From JAGTVB01 sp964624765 (lineage in GTDB: Bacteria; Pseudomonadota; Gammaproteobacteria; HK1), in the NCBI GenBank assembly GCA_964624765.1, contig CAZUZO010000007.1, positions 1-42,243 of the forward strand: 42,243 nt of DNA. Direction: 5' to 3'. The translations under genes and the position numbers were made by a program. Below, piece by piece: positions 16,859 through 25,461 of this stretch (its first letter is position 1; each line of letters starts with the position of its first letter). The notes beneath the pieces were generated by a model. That model searched no databases, was not told the DNA's origin, and worked only from the letters and a program-made list of their open reading frames with translations.

Positions 16859-16988
16859 TGAGGCAGCTCAGCGCGGTGTCGCGCCCCATCGTTTCATGAC
16901 AGCCTCACGGAAAGCAGGGTCGCTCGATGCGTTCCCCAGATTGATAATTCTCAATGAGCGCGCCACCGAACCTGTGGATAATAGGTCT

Positions 16989-17067
16989 CGCCAGCTTAGC
17001 TGGCTCCTCCTTAATGGCCCATCCTCCCCTTGGGCTGATGGCCCCGCTTCGGCGGGGTCTTTTGTTT
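16989..17067 (+). ncRNA. Candidate small RNA with CCUCC loops
   Basis: Three hairpins follow one another on the plus strand, between two minus-strand genes. Hairpin 1 is GCCAGC/GCTGGC (16990-16995 with 16999-17004). An unpaired TCCTCCTT follows. Hairpin 2 is GCCCA/TGGGC (17017-17021 with 17031-17035), with TCCTCCCCT in its loop. Hairpin 3 is a UUCG-capped terminator. A GATAAT at 16977-16982 is a possible -10 box, placing the 5' end near 16989. The -35 region is poor. The exposed CCUCC motifs could pair with Shine-Dalgarno sequences of target mRNAs. No open frame fits the stretch. Transcription is inferred, not shown. Confidence 0.5.
17040..17067 (+). terminator. Intrinsic terminator with UUCG tetraloop
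   Basis: GGCCCCGC (17040-17047), loop TTCG, then GCGGGGTC (17052-17059) form an eight-pair stem containing one G-T pair, followed by TTTTGTTT. It reads on the plus strand, where no coding gene lies upstream. This is the main support for the small RNA call. Confidence 0.8.
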
Positions 17068-17079
17068 GTGCCGATGAGC

Positions 17080-17223
17080 GAGGGTTGTGAAGAAATCGTG
17101 GCGAGGAGCGGCCCGAGAGCCAGGCGGACGCCACGCAGCGACCAGTCATATGAATCCGATAGTTGAGGAGCGACACCGTCCCACTCAGCGATCGAGCAGC
17201 GTAGTGGATCTTTCCGTGACCTT
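17080..17223 (-). repeat. Degenerate F2 element
   Basis: The left end GAGGGTTGTGAAGAAATCGTGGCGAG resembles the F2 terminus, and the interior CCCGAGAGCCAGGCGGACG matches the copy at 26081. A TGA follows the right end at 17224-17226. Many substitutions elsewhere show it is old. Confidence 0.55.
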
Positions 17224-17256
17224 TGAGGTTGAAACCGCGGAACGATCTCCACGCCC

Positions 17257-19599
17257 CTAGTAGAACCGACGCTCAAGCCTCGACGCACGACTGGCCAGCC
17301 ATGCTCGCCGCGCCGGCTCCCTCCTCATCGACTCGGCCAGTCCAGCGTACACCTCCGATGCCCATTGCCGATCCTGCAACACATCAAAGATCCCCTCGGC
17401 CCAACGCAAGCGCTCCTGATCCGACTCGAGGTTCTGTTGACCGATGGCGTAGATCCTGCGCAATACATCGCGATCCAACCCATATTGCCGTAAGCGATTC
17501 GCCAACTGGATATATTGCACACCCGTAGCGCACGCCCGAGCCGCTTGTTCATAGAGCTTAACGGCCCGTGATTCGTCACCCATGGTAGCCACAAGATGGC
17601 CCAGATGTGCATAGGCAAAATGGTCCGACGCTCGCTGCTCGGCCTCGTCGAGCAACCGCTCGCACCATGCGGCATCCTGCACATCCTGTCGAACAGCTTC
17701 AGCCAACTTGGTGAACTCATAGGCTTTAACGGTTTCTCCGGCATCACGAAGTGATCGTTCCCAGGCTTCATAGTACTGTCGCGCCGATCGTGCACCGGTT
17801 CCCGTGCTTCCCAGTTCCTGCACCGCAGTCGTACCCACCTCACGTAAGGTCGTGAATCGGTCGCTTTTCGCTGCGCAGTGATCGAGTAACCGTTCCAGCC
17901 ATCCATGGTCCTGCAGATGCCGATTAATGGCAGCGATCAGGAGCCGGTAGTTAGTGAAATCGAACGGTTCCGACGCCAGACGTTGTTCGGCGGCAACCAG
18001 CAGTTTACGCGCGTAAAACGGATCCTCAAGCTCCGCCATGACTCGGTCCACCAGGCTAAGATTCTGCTTGAACGTTTGCATCTCCTTTTCGAGCTTCAGA
18101 AAGGCGGCATACTTCGCTTGGTTCGCTTCGCGTTTGGCCAGCTTCTCGTCCACCCGAGCGATCCACGACTTATCATCGGGGCGCTTCCCTTTGACGGCCT
18201 CAGCCACTTTGCGCATCTCATCGAGGTTAGTCACGCGCTCCTCGGCGGCCTTCAGCATTTGTTCCTCGAGGGCCGTATCGCCAACCCGAGTGCCCATGCG
18301 ATCGGCAAGTTCGAGAAATTCCAGGGTCGACTGAGCCGTGCCCGCTGCTTTGTCGAGTATGGTCCGTTCCAGAGCAACCGCGTCAAGGCCTACCGCAACG
18401 GCATCCGCCAGCTTGATCAAGGCACCAAAGCCATGGGTCTTATCTAACGCGCGCTGATAGAGGGCCGCTGCACGCTCGCTGTCCTTTAGGTTGCGCATTA
18501 CCTCATCGGCCAGGCTGATCAACTCATTGGGGGCGGATAACTTTTCCTCAGCCCGCTTGTATACCTCGGCGGCGAAGCTGGGATCCCCAAGATCCTCGAG
18601 CATGGCTTGCGCCAACGCGGCGAGGTCCTTGGCACTGGTCATCTTGCTTTCTGCCTTGCTGTAAGCCTGGTTAGCCAAGGTTGCGTTCTCAAGCTCCGTG
18701 GCCGCCTTCTTGGCAAGCGCTAGCAGTTCCGGTGTCGATTTGATTTCTGCCAGGGCCTTCTCATAGGCGCTACCCGCAGCCTCTTTGTCTTTGAGTAAAC
18801 GCCAATACCCGTCCGCTAGGTCAACCAGTTCCTCACCCGTCATGGCGAATTCCGCCGCCTGCTCCAGCAGAGCCGAGACCTTCTCGTTGTCGTCGAATAG
18901 CCGCGCGTATCCCTCGGCGAGCGCGACGAAGTCCTTGGTGAATTGGCAGTCGGTTTCAGCCTCCTGCAGCGTGTTGCGCGCCCAGTCCTTATCGCCGAAA
19001 AGGTCTACCGCCCCCGCGGCAAAGGCCACCGTGTCTGCGATCTCACCACAGAAGCGTGCCGCCTTCTGATATAACGCCTTGGCCGTCACAGCGTCCTTTT
19101 GCTCTGCTATGATCGACTGCGCCAGTGCACGAAAATCCTCTAGGGACTTGCACTTCGCTTCCACCTTGGCCAACAGGGCTTTTGCCAACTCCTCATCGCC
19201 CAGGTCCGCTCGCGCGTGCTGGGCGATAGCCAAGAAGTCCGACGGCTCCTTCGCCTCAGCGGCCGCTTTCTCCAGCAGTTCACGAGCCTTCTCCTTATCC
19301 CCCAGCGCCACCGCCACACTGTGACCGACGGCAGCGAACTCCTGGCCTTCAAAGCAAGCCTCTTCGGCCTGCTGGTAAAGATCTCGAGCGTAACCTTTGT
19401 CACCCACCTTGGTGGCTGCCAACTCTGCCACGCGCACGTAATCGGCAGGAAACTGGCATTGCATTTCAGCCTTACCGAGGAGTTCCCGTGCGTATTTCTT
19501 GTCCGCTGGCTTTTTCAGCGCCTCGCGGGCGAGCGCCACGAAGTCATCAGCTGTCTTACACTCGGCCTCACGGGCCGTGAGATTCTCTTTCTTCGTCAT
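17257..19599 (-). CDS. 780-residue solenoid of regular 34-residue helical repeats
   Basis: No known family is recognised with certainty. After a 15-residue leader, the chain divides into about 13 uninterrupted units of 34 residues (roughly 16-457), then about seven less regular ones to the C-terminus. The unit consensus is an acidic D-F/L, then A-L-A, then L-G-D about ten residues on, then A-x-x-L-Y/L-x-K-A-E. This matches TPR length and the A-x6-A spacing of helix B. It lacks the TPR proline at position 32 and has the G-D turn shifted by about two residues. No signal peptide or membrane segment is present. The start ATG follows GGAGATGGAATGA. It lies upstream of the chaperone operon on the same strand, separated by repeats and the candidate small RNA. 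A scaffold role linked to the Hsp70 system is an inference from position. Confidence 0.8.
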   Translation of the reverse strand: MTKKENLTAREAECKTADDFVALAREALKKPADKKYARELLGKAEMQCQFPADYVRVAELAATKVGDKGYARDLYQQAEEACFEGQEFAAVGHSVAVALGDKEKARELLEKAAAEAKEPSDFLAIAQHARADLGDEELAKALLAKVEAKCKSLEDFRALAQSIIAEQKDAVTAKALYQKAARFCGEIADTVAFAAGAVDLFGDKDWARNTLQEAETDCQFTKDFVALAEGYARLFDDNEKVSALLEQAAEFAMTGEELVDLADGYWRLLKDKEAAGSAYEKALAEIKSTPELLALAKKAATELENATLANQAYSKAESKMTSAKDLAALAQAMLEDLGDPSFAAEVYKRAEEKLSAPNELISLADEVMRNLKDSERAAALYQRALDKTHGFGALIKLADAVAVGLDAVALERTILDKAAGTAQSTLEFLELADRMGTRVGDTALEEQMLKAAEERVTNLDEMRKVAEAVKGKRPDDKSWIARVDEKLAKREANQAKYAAFLKLEKEMQTFKQNLSLVDRVMAELEDPFYARKLLVAAEQRLASEPFDFTNYRLLIAAINRHLQDHGWLERLLDHCAAKSDRFTTLREVGTTAVQELGSTGTGARSARQYYEAWERSLRDAGETVKAYEFTKLAEAVRQDVQDAAWCERLLDEAEQRASDHFAYAHLGHLVATMGDESRAVKLYEQAARACATGVQYIQLANRLRQYGLDRDVLRRIYAIGQQNLESDQERLRWAEGIFDVLQDRQWASEVYAGLAESMRREPARRAWLASRASRLERRFY

Positions 19600-19671
19600 T
19601 CATTCCATCTCCACTTCAAAGCAGCCACGCACGTCGACGGCAAGCGATTCGACCTGCCTCATGAAATTGAG

Positions 19672-19821
19672 CTAATCGTGTACCTCGGCAAGCCGTTCTC
19701 GGGGGTTCTGGGAGATGAACGCCCCGCTGATAGGGCGCCGTAGAAAGGCTCTGGCGGTAGCCAAGCCTATCCCGCTAGAGCCACCGATAATAAGCGCCAC
19801 CGTCAGTGGGAACCCATGCAC
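19672..19821 (-). pseudogene. Remnant of a short-chain dehydrogenase/reductase gene
   Basis: A short frame translates to a typical SDR N-terminus: TVALIIGGSSGIGLATARAF, with the G-x3-G-I-G nucleotide-binding motif, and further on PRERLAEV, the segment that usually follows the second beta-strand. About 45 codons survive before a stop, out of roughly 250 in the family. There is no catalytic Y-x3-K. It lies between the Ggt gene end and the solenoid gene and overlaps neither. Confidence 0.6.
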
Positions 19822-19837
19822 CCCACCAGCAAAGCCA

Positions 19838-21586
19838 TCAATAGCCCAAAGCCAAACCTCCCGGCGTGCGTGGATCCGATACACCCAAGAAACCATTTCC
19901 ATCACGCACGATGGACTGCACGCTACCCATGGCATCGCGCATTTCGATCTCGTGACCCCTCTTAGCAAGTTGCGCCAACGTCTCAACCCGGAGTCCTGGC
20001 TCCACCTGCAGCACGTCCGGCAACCATTGGTGATGGACCCTCGGTGCCGCCGTGGCCGCCGCGATTTCCATGCCGTGGTCGATGACATTCAGGATAACCT
20101 GCAACACTGTGGTGATGATCCGGCTCCCCCCTGGTGTACCGGTCGCCAGAATCGGGCGACCATCTTTGAACACGATGGTTGGCGTCATGGAGCTCAACGG
20201 ACGCTTGCCCGGCCTCACGGCGTTTGCCTCCCCGCCCACCAGGCCATAGGCATTGGCTGCCCCGGCCTTGGCTGAGAAGTCGCCCATTTGGTTATTAAGC
20301 AAGATACCGGTGCCCCCCACGACGATACCGCTCCCATAGGCAAAGTTGAGGGTATAGGTGTTCGACACCACGTTGCCGGCAGCATCCATGACGGAATAAT
20401 GGGTCGTCTGCGCGCTTTCACAACACAGCGGATCGCCCGGCGCGATCGCGTCCGAGGGGCGAGCTTGGATTCCGTCAATTCGCAGCCTCGATTGGGCGGC
20501 ATAATCCTTTGCGATGAGGCCCGACACGGGAACCGTGACAAAGTCGGGATCCCCGAGATAGCGACTCCGATCGGCGTAGACGAGTTTCATAGCCTCGGCC
20601 ATCAGGTGGATGGTATCCACGCTGTTAACCCCCAGCTGGCCCATGGGAAAACCTTCCAGCAGATTGAGCAACTGAATTAAGTGGACGCCTCCGGAGCTCG
20701 GCGGCGGCACGGACCGGATCCTGTAGCCTCGATAAGTGCCGACCACGGGTTGGCGCATGATGGCGTGGAAGCCTCGCAGATCTGCTTTGGTGATGAGACC
20801 GCCATGAACCTTCATCTCCCTAGCAATTTTTTCAGCCACCGCACCCTCGTAGAAGGCGGTGGGTCCCTGCTCGGCAATCTGCTGTAGGGATCTCGCGAGA
20901 TCGCGTTGCACGAAGCGCTCCCCCACACGGTAAGGCGAACCATCTGGCTTGAAAAATATCCGCGCGGTCTCCGGCCAACGGCGCAGATGCGCGCTGGCCG
21001 CCGACAGTGACGCCGCCAGCTCGGGACTGACCACAATCCCCTCTTGTGCCAAGGCGATAGCAGGAGCAAGAACTTCCTTGAGGGATAAGGCGCCATAGCG
21101 TGCCTGAGCCAATGCCAATCCGGCCACTGTGCCCGGGACTCCTGCCGCAAGGTGGCTAAACTGCACCCGCATCAGGTCTACTTCCCCTTGCTCATCGAGG
21201 AACATATCCCGGCTCGCCCTCCCCGGTGCCGTCTCCCGATAATCGATGACCACGGTCTCCTCGGTCTCTCCGCGGTGAATCAACATGAAGCCGCCCCCAC
21301 CCAGATTCCCCGCCTCAGGCAGGGTGACGGCGAGGGCAAACCCGATCGCCACCCCCGCATCCACCGCGTTTCCGCCCCTGTTAAGCACCTCTACACCGAT
21401 ACGGGTCGCCTGCGCCTCTTGTGTGGCGACCATGCCGTTTACCCCCCGAGCTGGCGCTACGATACTTCCCTGCCAAGGCAACGATGCCTGGCCGCCGTAG
21501 CTCTCTCCTGCTGCCCAAAAAAAGCAGGCTAAAGCCAGCAGCACCCAAAACGAGCGACGCCGCGCCCGGTCTGATACCGCAGGCAT
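19838..21586 (-). CDS. ggt: Gamma-glutamyltransferase
   Basis: A periplasmic enzyme that transfers or hydrolyses the gamma-glutamyl group of glutathione. An N-terminal signal sequence is visible (RRRSFWVLLALACFFWAAG, about residues 9-27). The 582-residue precursor is expected to cleave itself before Thr394 in the motif TTHYSVMD, giving the large and small subunits. Thr394 is then the nucleophile. Other conserved pieces are GNAVDAGVA near residue 72, PPPSSGG at about 294-300 (large subunit) and the small-subunit motifs LNNQMGDF and RPLSSMTPT. It begins six bases after the stop of the glgE gene on the same strand, so the two are probably co-transcribed although their pathways are unrelated. Confidence 0.93.
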   Translation of the reverse strand: MPAVSDRARRRSFWVLLALACFFWAAGESYGGQASLPWQGSIVAPARGVNGMVATQEAQATRIGVEVLNRGGNAVDAGVAIGFALAVTLPEAGNLGGGGFMLIHRGETEETVVIDYRETAPGRASRDMFLDEQGEVDLMRVQFSHLAAGVPGTVAGLALAQARYGALSLKEVLAPAIALAQEGIVVSPELAASLSAASAHLRRWPETARIFFKPDGSPYRVGERFVQRDLARSLQQIAEQGPTAFYEGAVAEKIAREMKVHGGLITKADLRGFHAIMRQPVVGTYRGYRIRSVPPPSSGGVHLIQLLNLLEGFPMGQLGVNSVDTIHLMAEAMKLVYADRSRYLGDPDFVTVPVSGLIAKDYAAQSRLRIDGIQARPSDAIAPGDPLCCESAQTTHYSVMDAAGNVVSNTYTLNFAYGSGIVVGGTGILLNNQMGDFSAKAGAANAYGLVGGEANAVRPGKRPLSSMTPTIVFKDGRPILATGTPGGSRIITTVLQVILNVIDHGMEIAAATAAPRVHHQWLPDVLQVEPGLRVETLAQLAKRGHEIEMRDAMGSVQSIVRDGNGFLGVSDPRTPGGLALGY

Positions 21587-21592
21587 GGGCCG

Positions 21593-23608
21593 CTACCGCT
21601 GGAGACGCAAGATATGGGCTACTTCCACGTGGGGATCGAGTCGCACGTAGTTCTTCTCGCCCTGCCAGCGAAAACGTGCACCCGTAATGAGGTCTAGCAC
21701 CTGGTAGCTTTCCTGGGGCTGAATTCCAAAGCTATCGATGGGTAGGTAGACAAAGGAATCATGCGTGCGAAACGGATCGAGATTAACAACAACAATGATA
21801 ATATTATCTTTATTGGCTGTCTGCTTTCCATACACAATGATATGGTCGTTTTCCGCATGGTAGAACTCAAGATTATCATACTCGTGCAGAGCGGGATTTT
21901 CCTGGCGAATCTGGTTGAGCGTTGCAATATAGCTCTTAATATTCCCTGGCCGATTCCAATCCCAAACCTGATACTGATATTTCTCTGAATCAAGGTACTC
22001 CTCTCTGCCAGGCAGAGCTTTGCCTTCACACAGCTCGAAACCACTATAAATTCCGTAAACTGAAGACAAAGTTGCCGCCAGGGTCGCACGCATTTTAAAC
22101 CCTGGACGTCCCCCCTCCTGAAGCAAGGTTGGCAAAATGTCCGGCGTATTGGTAAACAGGTTGCCGCGAAAGTACTCTCGCATAGGTCCCTGTGTCAGTT
22201 CAGTAAAGTAATCTACCAACTCATGTTTGTAGTTGCGCCAAGTAAAATATGTATACGACTGAGCAAATCCCACTTTGGCCAGCGAACGCATCATTTTTGG
22301 GTGTGTGAAGGCCTCCGATAAGAAAATAACCTGGGGATGCTTCGCCTGGACGGCCTCTATCAACCACTCCCAAAACACCACGGGCTTCGTGTGTGGATTA
22401 TCGACCCGAAAAATATTTACCCCATGCAGGATCCAGAATTCGATGATATTTTTCATCTCATTCCATAAACCCGCGCGATCCTCGCAATAAAAATTCAGAG
22501 GATAAATATCTTCATACTTTTTTGGAGGGTTCTCTGCATACTTGATGGTGCCATCTGGCCGTTTTAGAAACCATTCGGGATGCTCGACCACATAGGGGTG
22601 ATCGGGAGAGCACTGAATGGCAAAATCCAACGCCACTTCCATATCCAGCTCGCGGCACTTGCGAACAAATGCTTCAAAATCTGAGAGCGTACCCAAGCTA
22701 GGCTCTACCGACTTGTGCCCACCGTCTTGGTTCCCTATGGCATAGGGACAACCGGGATCCTCTGGGCCGGCCCGCAGCGAATTATTAGGTCCCTTGCGAT
22801 TTGTCAGCCCGATCGGGTGAATCGGTGGGAAATAAATGACATCAAATCCCATTGCCTTGATATCGGGTAAGCGCCCTTCACAATCCTTGAACGTCCCGCT
22901 CTTGCCCTTCACCCGACCTTGGGAGCGAGGAAACATCTCATACCAAGCAGCATAGCGGGCCCGGCTGCGATCGACGATAATCTCCAGACACGGCGTATAC
23001 TCGGTCAGATGGCTGCGGTCTGCATACCGGTCCATGAGCGTTAGAAATCCATCGGCACCAACGATTTCCAACACCTGACCCTGGTTGTCGGCAGCATCGA
23101 TGCGTTTCAAGAACTCGTCGTACAGGATACGGTCGACTTCTTCAGCACGCTGTCGTGCGGTCTCGATCAGCTCTTTCCCTTCGAGCAACTCGCTCGTCAG
23201 CGCAATGCCGGCCTGATGCTTCTTGCGACCCTCTTCCAGCCAAGTGCGAAACCCATCGGGGTAAGCGAGAACGGTGTATTGATACCGTCCTACCTCAGCA
23301 ACCACGAAACTTGCGCTCCAGCGCTCATTCATCTCCTTGCACATCGCCACCTCGCACCAGGAGTGCGGGCCCTTCTTTCTGAATCGCAGCCGCGCTGCCA
23401 GTAACCCATGGCCCTCGGCAAAAATATCCGCTTCGACCGTGACGCGCTCACCCACCTCCCTTTTGACGGCGTATCGGCCACCATCAAGTTCAGGGGTCAC
23501 GTTCTCAATTATGACCGGCCGAAACGGCGGCAATTTAGCCTCCTGCGAAGCGCCCGGTAGCGGCGCGCCATATTTATCAACGATTACGATGCTCTCTGCC
23601 TGTGGCAT
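21593..23608 (-). CDS. glgE: Alpha-1,4-glucan:maltose-1-phosphate maltosyltransferase
   Basis: A GH13 subfamily 3 enzyme that extends alpha-1,4-glucan with maltosyl units from alpha-maltose-1-phosphate. The 671-residue length is typical of the family. The N-terminal domain (about 1-115) has the beta-sandwich pattern of GlgE. The central barrel includes GFDVIYFPPIHPIG and LDFAIQCSPDHPY. The nucleophile is Asp403 in FRVDNPHTKP and the acid/base is Glu432 in FLSEAFTHP, matching characterised GlgE proteins. It lies downstream of a GlgM-like glycosyltransferase, the enzyme expected to make its donor. An F2 element separates the two genes. The base composition is more AT-rich than that of the flanking chaperone genes. 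Confidence 0.94.
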   Translation of the reverse strand: MPQAESIVIVDKYGAPLPGASQEAKLPPFRPVIIENVTPELDGGRYAVKREVGERVTVEADIFAEGHGLLAARLRFRKKGPHSWCEVAMCKEMNERWSASFVVAEVGRYQYTVLAYPDGFRTWLEEGRKKHQAGIALTSELLEGKELIETARQRAEEVDRILYDEFLKRIDAADNQGQVLEIVGADGFLTLMDRYADRSHLTEYTPCLEIIVDRSRARYAAWYEMFPRSQGRVKGKSGTFKDCEGRLPDIKAMGFDVIYFPPIHPIGLTNRKGPNNSLRAGPEDPGCPYAIGNQDGGHKSVEPSLGTLSDFEAFVRKCRELDMEVALDFAIQCSPDHPYVVEHPEWFLKRPDGTIKYAENPPKKYEDIYPLNFYCEDRAGLWNEMKNIIEFWILHGVNIFRVDNPHTKPVVFWEWLIEAVQAKHPQVIFLSEAFTHPKMMRSLAKVGFAQSYTYFTWRNYKHELVDYFTELTQGPMREYFRGNLFTNTPDILPTLLQEGGRPGFKMRATLAATLSSVYGIYSGFELCEGKALPGREEYLDSEKYQYQVWDWNRPGNIKSYIATLNQIRQENPALHEYDNLEFYHAENDHIIVYGKQTANKDNIIIVVVNLDPFRTHDSFVYLPIDSFGIQPQESYQVLDLITGARFRWQGEKNYVRLDPHVEVAHILRLQR

Positions 23609-23689
23609 CTTGGTCTGAACTCCCGCTATGGTGTGAGTTTAAGCCTCACCACTCGCCACCACGGTTAGACGATGTGTGGTAGACACTGA

Positions 23690-23829
23690 GAGCTTGTGAA
23701 AAAACCTGCTACACGACCCGATAGCCGCGTTGGACGGTGCTCGCTCCTCGCCTATCTATTTGATATGTTTCGTCGCCGCGCGCCGTCCGCCTGGCTCTCA
23801 TGCCGCTCGCGACGGTTTTTCACAAGCTC
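23690..23829 (+). mobile_element. F2 MITE-like element, intact copy
   Basis: A 140-bp non-coding element with terminal inverted repeats GAGCTTGTGAAAAAACC and GGTTTTTCACAAGCTC. It is flanked by TGA on both sides (23687-23689 and 23830-23832). It lies between the GlgM-like and glgE genes and so may affect their co-expression. Confidence 0.85.
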
Positions 23830-23895
23830 TGAGGTCTCGCCCCTTACGGTCTGCGCCAGCACCCGTGCCGGCCATCCTCGTTGCGGTGGGTTCGA

Positions 23896-25113
23896 TTAAC
23901 TTGTGCGTCGAGCCGCTAGCTCCTGATAAAATTCATAAACCTGCTTCGCGATAGCACGCCAACTAAACAGCTCAATAGCACGCTTCCTACCCGCCTCACT
24001 CATCTGTCGCCGCAGGTCCCCGTCTCCTATCAGTCGATTAATGGGCGCCGCCAGATCGCGGGCAAATGCCTCCGGATTCTTAGGTTCGAAAGGGCTTTCG
24101 CTATATTGATCTAAACCGACCAAGATCCCGGTAATGCCATCCACTACCACCTCTTTAATTCCCCCCACCGCACTGGCAACCACCGGCGTACCACACGCCA
24201 TCGCCTCTAGGATAATGATACCGAAGGGTTCGTAGATGGACGGGCAGCAAAACACTGCCGCGTGCGAATACAACTCAATGAGAGACGGTTTATCGAGTAT
24301 CTCAGTAATCCACAGGACACGGCTATGGGTCTGTTGAATAGCCCGTACACCGCGTTCCATTTCTGTGGCTATTTCCTGAGTATCCGGCGCCCCCGCACAA
24401 AGCACGACCTGAGTGTTGGGTTCAAGGTACTTAATGGCATTGATGAGATGAATAATGCCTTTTTGGCGCGTGATACGCCCCACAAATAAAACGTAGGGCA
24501 AATCAGGATCAATCCCAAACCGGCGCAGAGCATCCCTACTCACCACCGGTCGGTATTCCTCTATGTCGATGCCATTGTAGATAACCCGAACGCGTCGCGG
24601 ATCGATATCGAACAGCTCCAATAGATCGCGCTTCATGCTCTCCGAGACGGCAATAATTCCATCCGCCATTTCAAGGGCTGTCTTTTCGATCCAACATGAC
24701 AGATCGTAACCCAATCCTAGCTGCTCACGTTTCCACGGTCGCAGTGGCTCTAAAGAATGGGTGGTGATGAATAGCGGAATGCCATAAGCCTTTTTCGCGA
24801 CGATACCACCAAAATGCGTGTACCAGGTGTGACAGTGGACCATGTCGGTATCAATCGGCTCCGCATTGAAACCAACACATCGACCCAACGCCTGCAAAGG
24901 GCTACGGAGTTTTTGATCGGTGTTGCGGAACGCCTGTTGGTCGAAACCAAATCCCGTCACTTGTAAGTGCTCAGACTGGTATCGTTGTTCCCCAAAACAT
25001 CTGACTTCCACCGACATAAGCTTGGCGAGCTCTCGCGAGAGATACTCGACATGGACGCCGGCACCACCATAGATGTGCGGGGGGTATTCATTAGTGAGAA
25101 AAAGCGTTTTCAT
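23896..25113 (-). CDS. glgM: Family 4 glycosyltransferase, probable maltose-1-phosphate synthase (GlgM type)
   Basis: A 405-residue GT-B glycosyltransferase resembling the actinobacterial GlgA/GlgM group. That group joins ADP-glucose to glucose-1-phosphate to form maltose-1-phosphate, or elongates glycogen. Visible motifs are the N-terminal TNEYPPHIYGGAGVHVEYLS, the linker region VIYNGID, FVGRITRQKG at the start of the second domain, and the donor-site E-x7-E motif in EPFGIIILEAMACGTPVVAS. The ATG at 25113 was chosen because family members start just before the TNEYPP motif; the TTG-initiated extension is not protein-like. Its place upstream of glgE supports the GlgM role over ordinary glycogen synthase, though the sequence alone does not exclude the latter. 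Confidence 0.85.
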   Translation of the reverse strand: MKTLFLTNEYPPHIYGGAGVHVEYLSRELAKLMSVEVRCFGEQRYQSEHLQVTGFGFDQQAFRNTDQKLRSPLQALGRCVGFNAEPIDTDMVHCHTWYTHFGGIVAKKAYGIPLFITTHSLEPLRPWKREQLGLGYDLSCWIEKTALEMADGIIAVSESMKRDLLELFDIDPRRVRVIYNGIDIEEYRPVVSRDALRRFGIDPDLPYVLFVGRITRQKGIIHLINAIKYLEPNTQVVLCAGAPDTQEIATEMERGVRAIQQTHSRVLWITEILDKPSLIELYSHAAVFCCPSIYEPFGIIILEAMACGTPVVASAVGGIKEVVVDGITGILVGLDQYSESPFEPKNPEAFARDLAAPINRLIGDGDLRRQMSEAGRKRAIELFSWRAIAKQVYEFYQELAARRTS

Positions 25114-25461
25114 GACATACCCGAAGGAGGGGAATGGTAGCAAATATAATTGACGCCCATCATCCTATCTCTAAAAATCAAGAAAATCAATCACTAAGAA
25201 GCCTAACCCAGTGGCACCGGCTGGCCGGCGTTCGAAATCGCTTCCCAGATGATTCGATGTCGAGCCACCGACCGCGCAACGTCCCTAAGGCTAACGCGGT
25301 CGTTTTCAAAATCGGCCTCTAAGCTTCTCAACAGTAGAGAATGGAAAATGGTGCGCCCCCCTTAGAGAGCAGATACCCATCGGGATCTGCAGGACCTACA
25401 GACGAGCTCCCCCTTGTTGCCCATCCGACCCCGCACAGCATCCCCGCCTTTCTGCGGCACG
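25114..25461. other. Intergenic with a possible decayed F1 end
   Basis: No gene is supported. Between about 25228 and 25330, the order GTTCGAAATCG, CGATGTCGAGCCACCG, GTTTTCAAAATCG and AAGCTTCT loosely follows the right half of F1, suggesting an old copy. Confidence 0.35.

Noticed and set aside
23696..23954. Frames across the F2 element at 23690
   Set aside because: Repeat-derived; no protein features.
25118..25137. Motif TACCCGAAGGAGGGGAATGG shared with 32222-32240
   Set aside because: A single 19-bp near-match is too little to define a repeat family without further copies.
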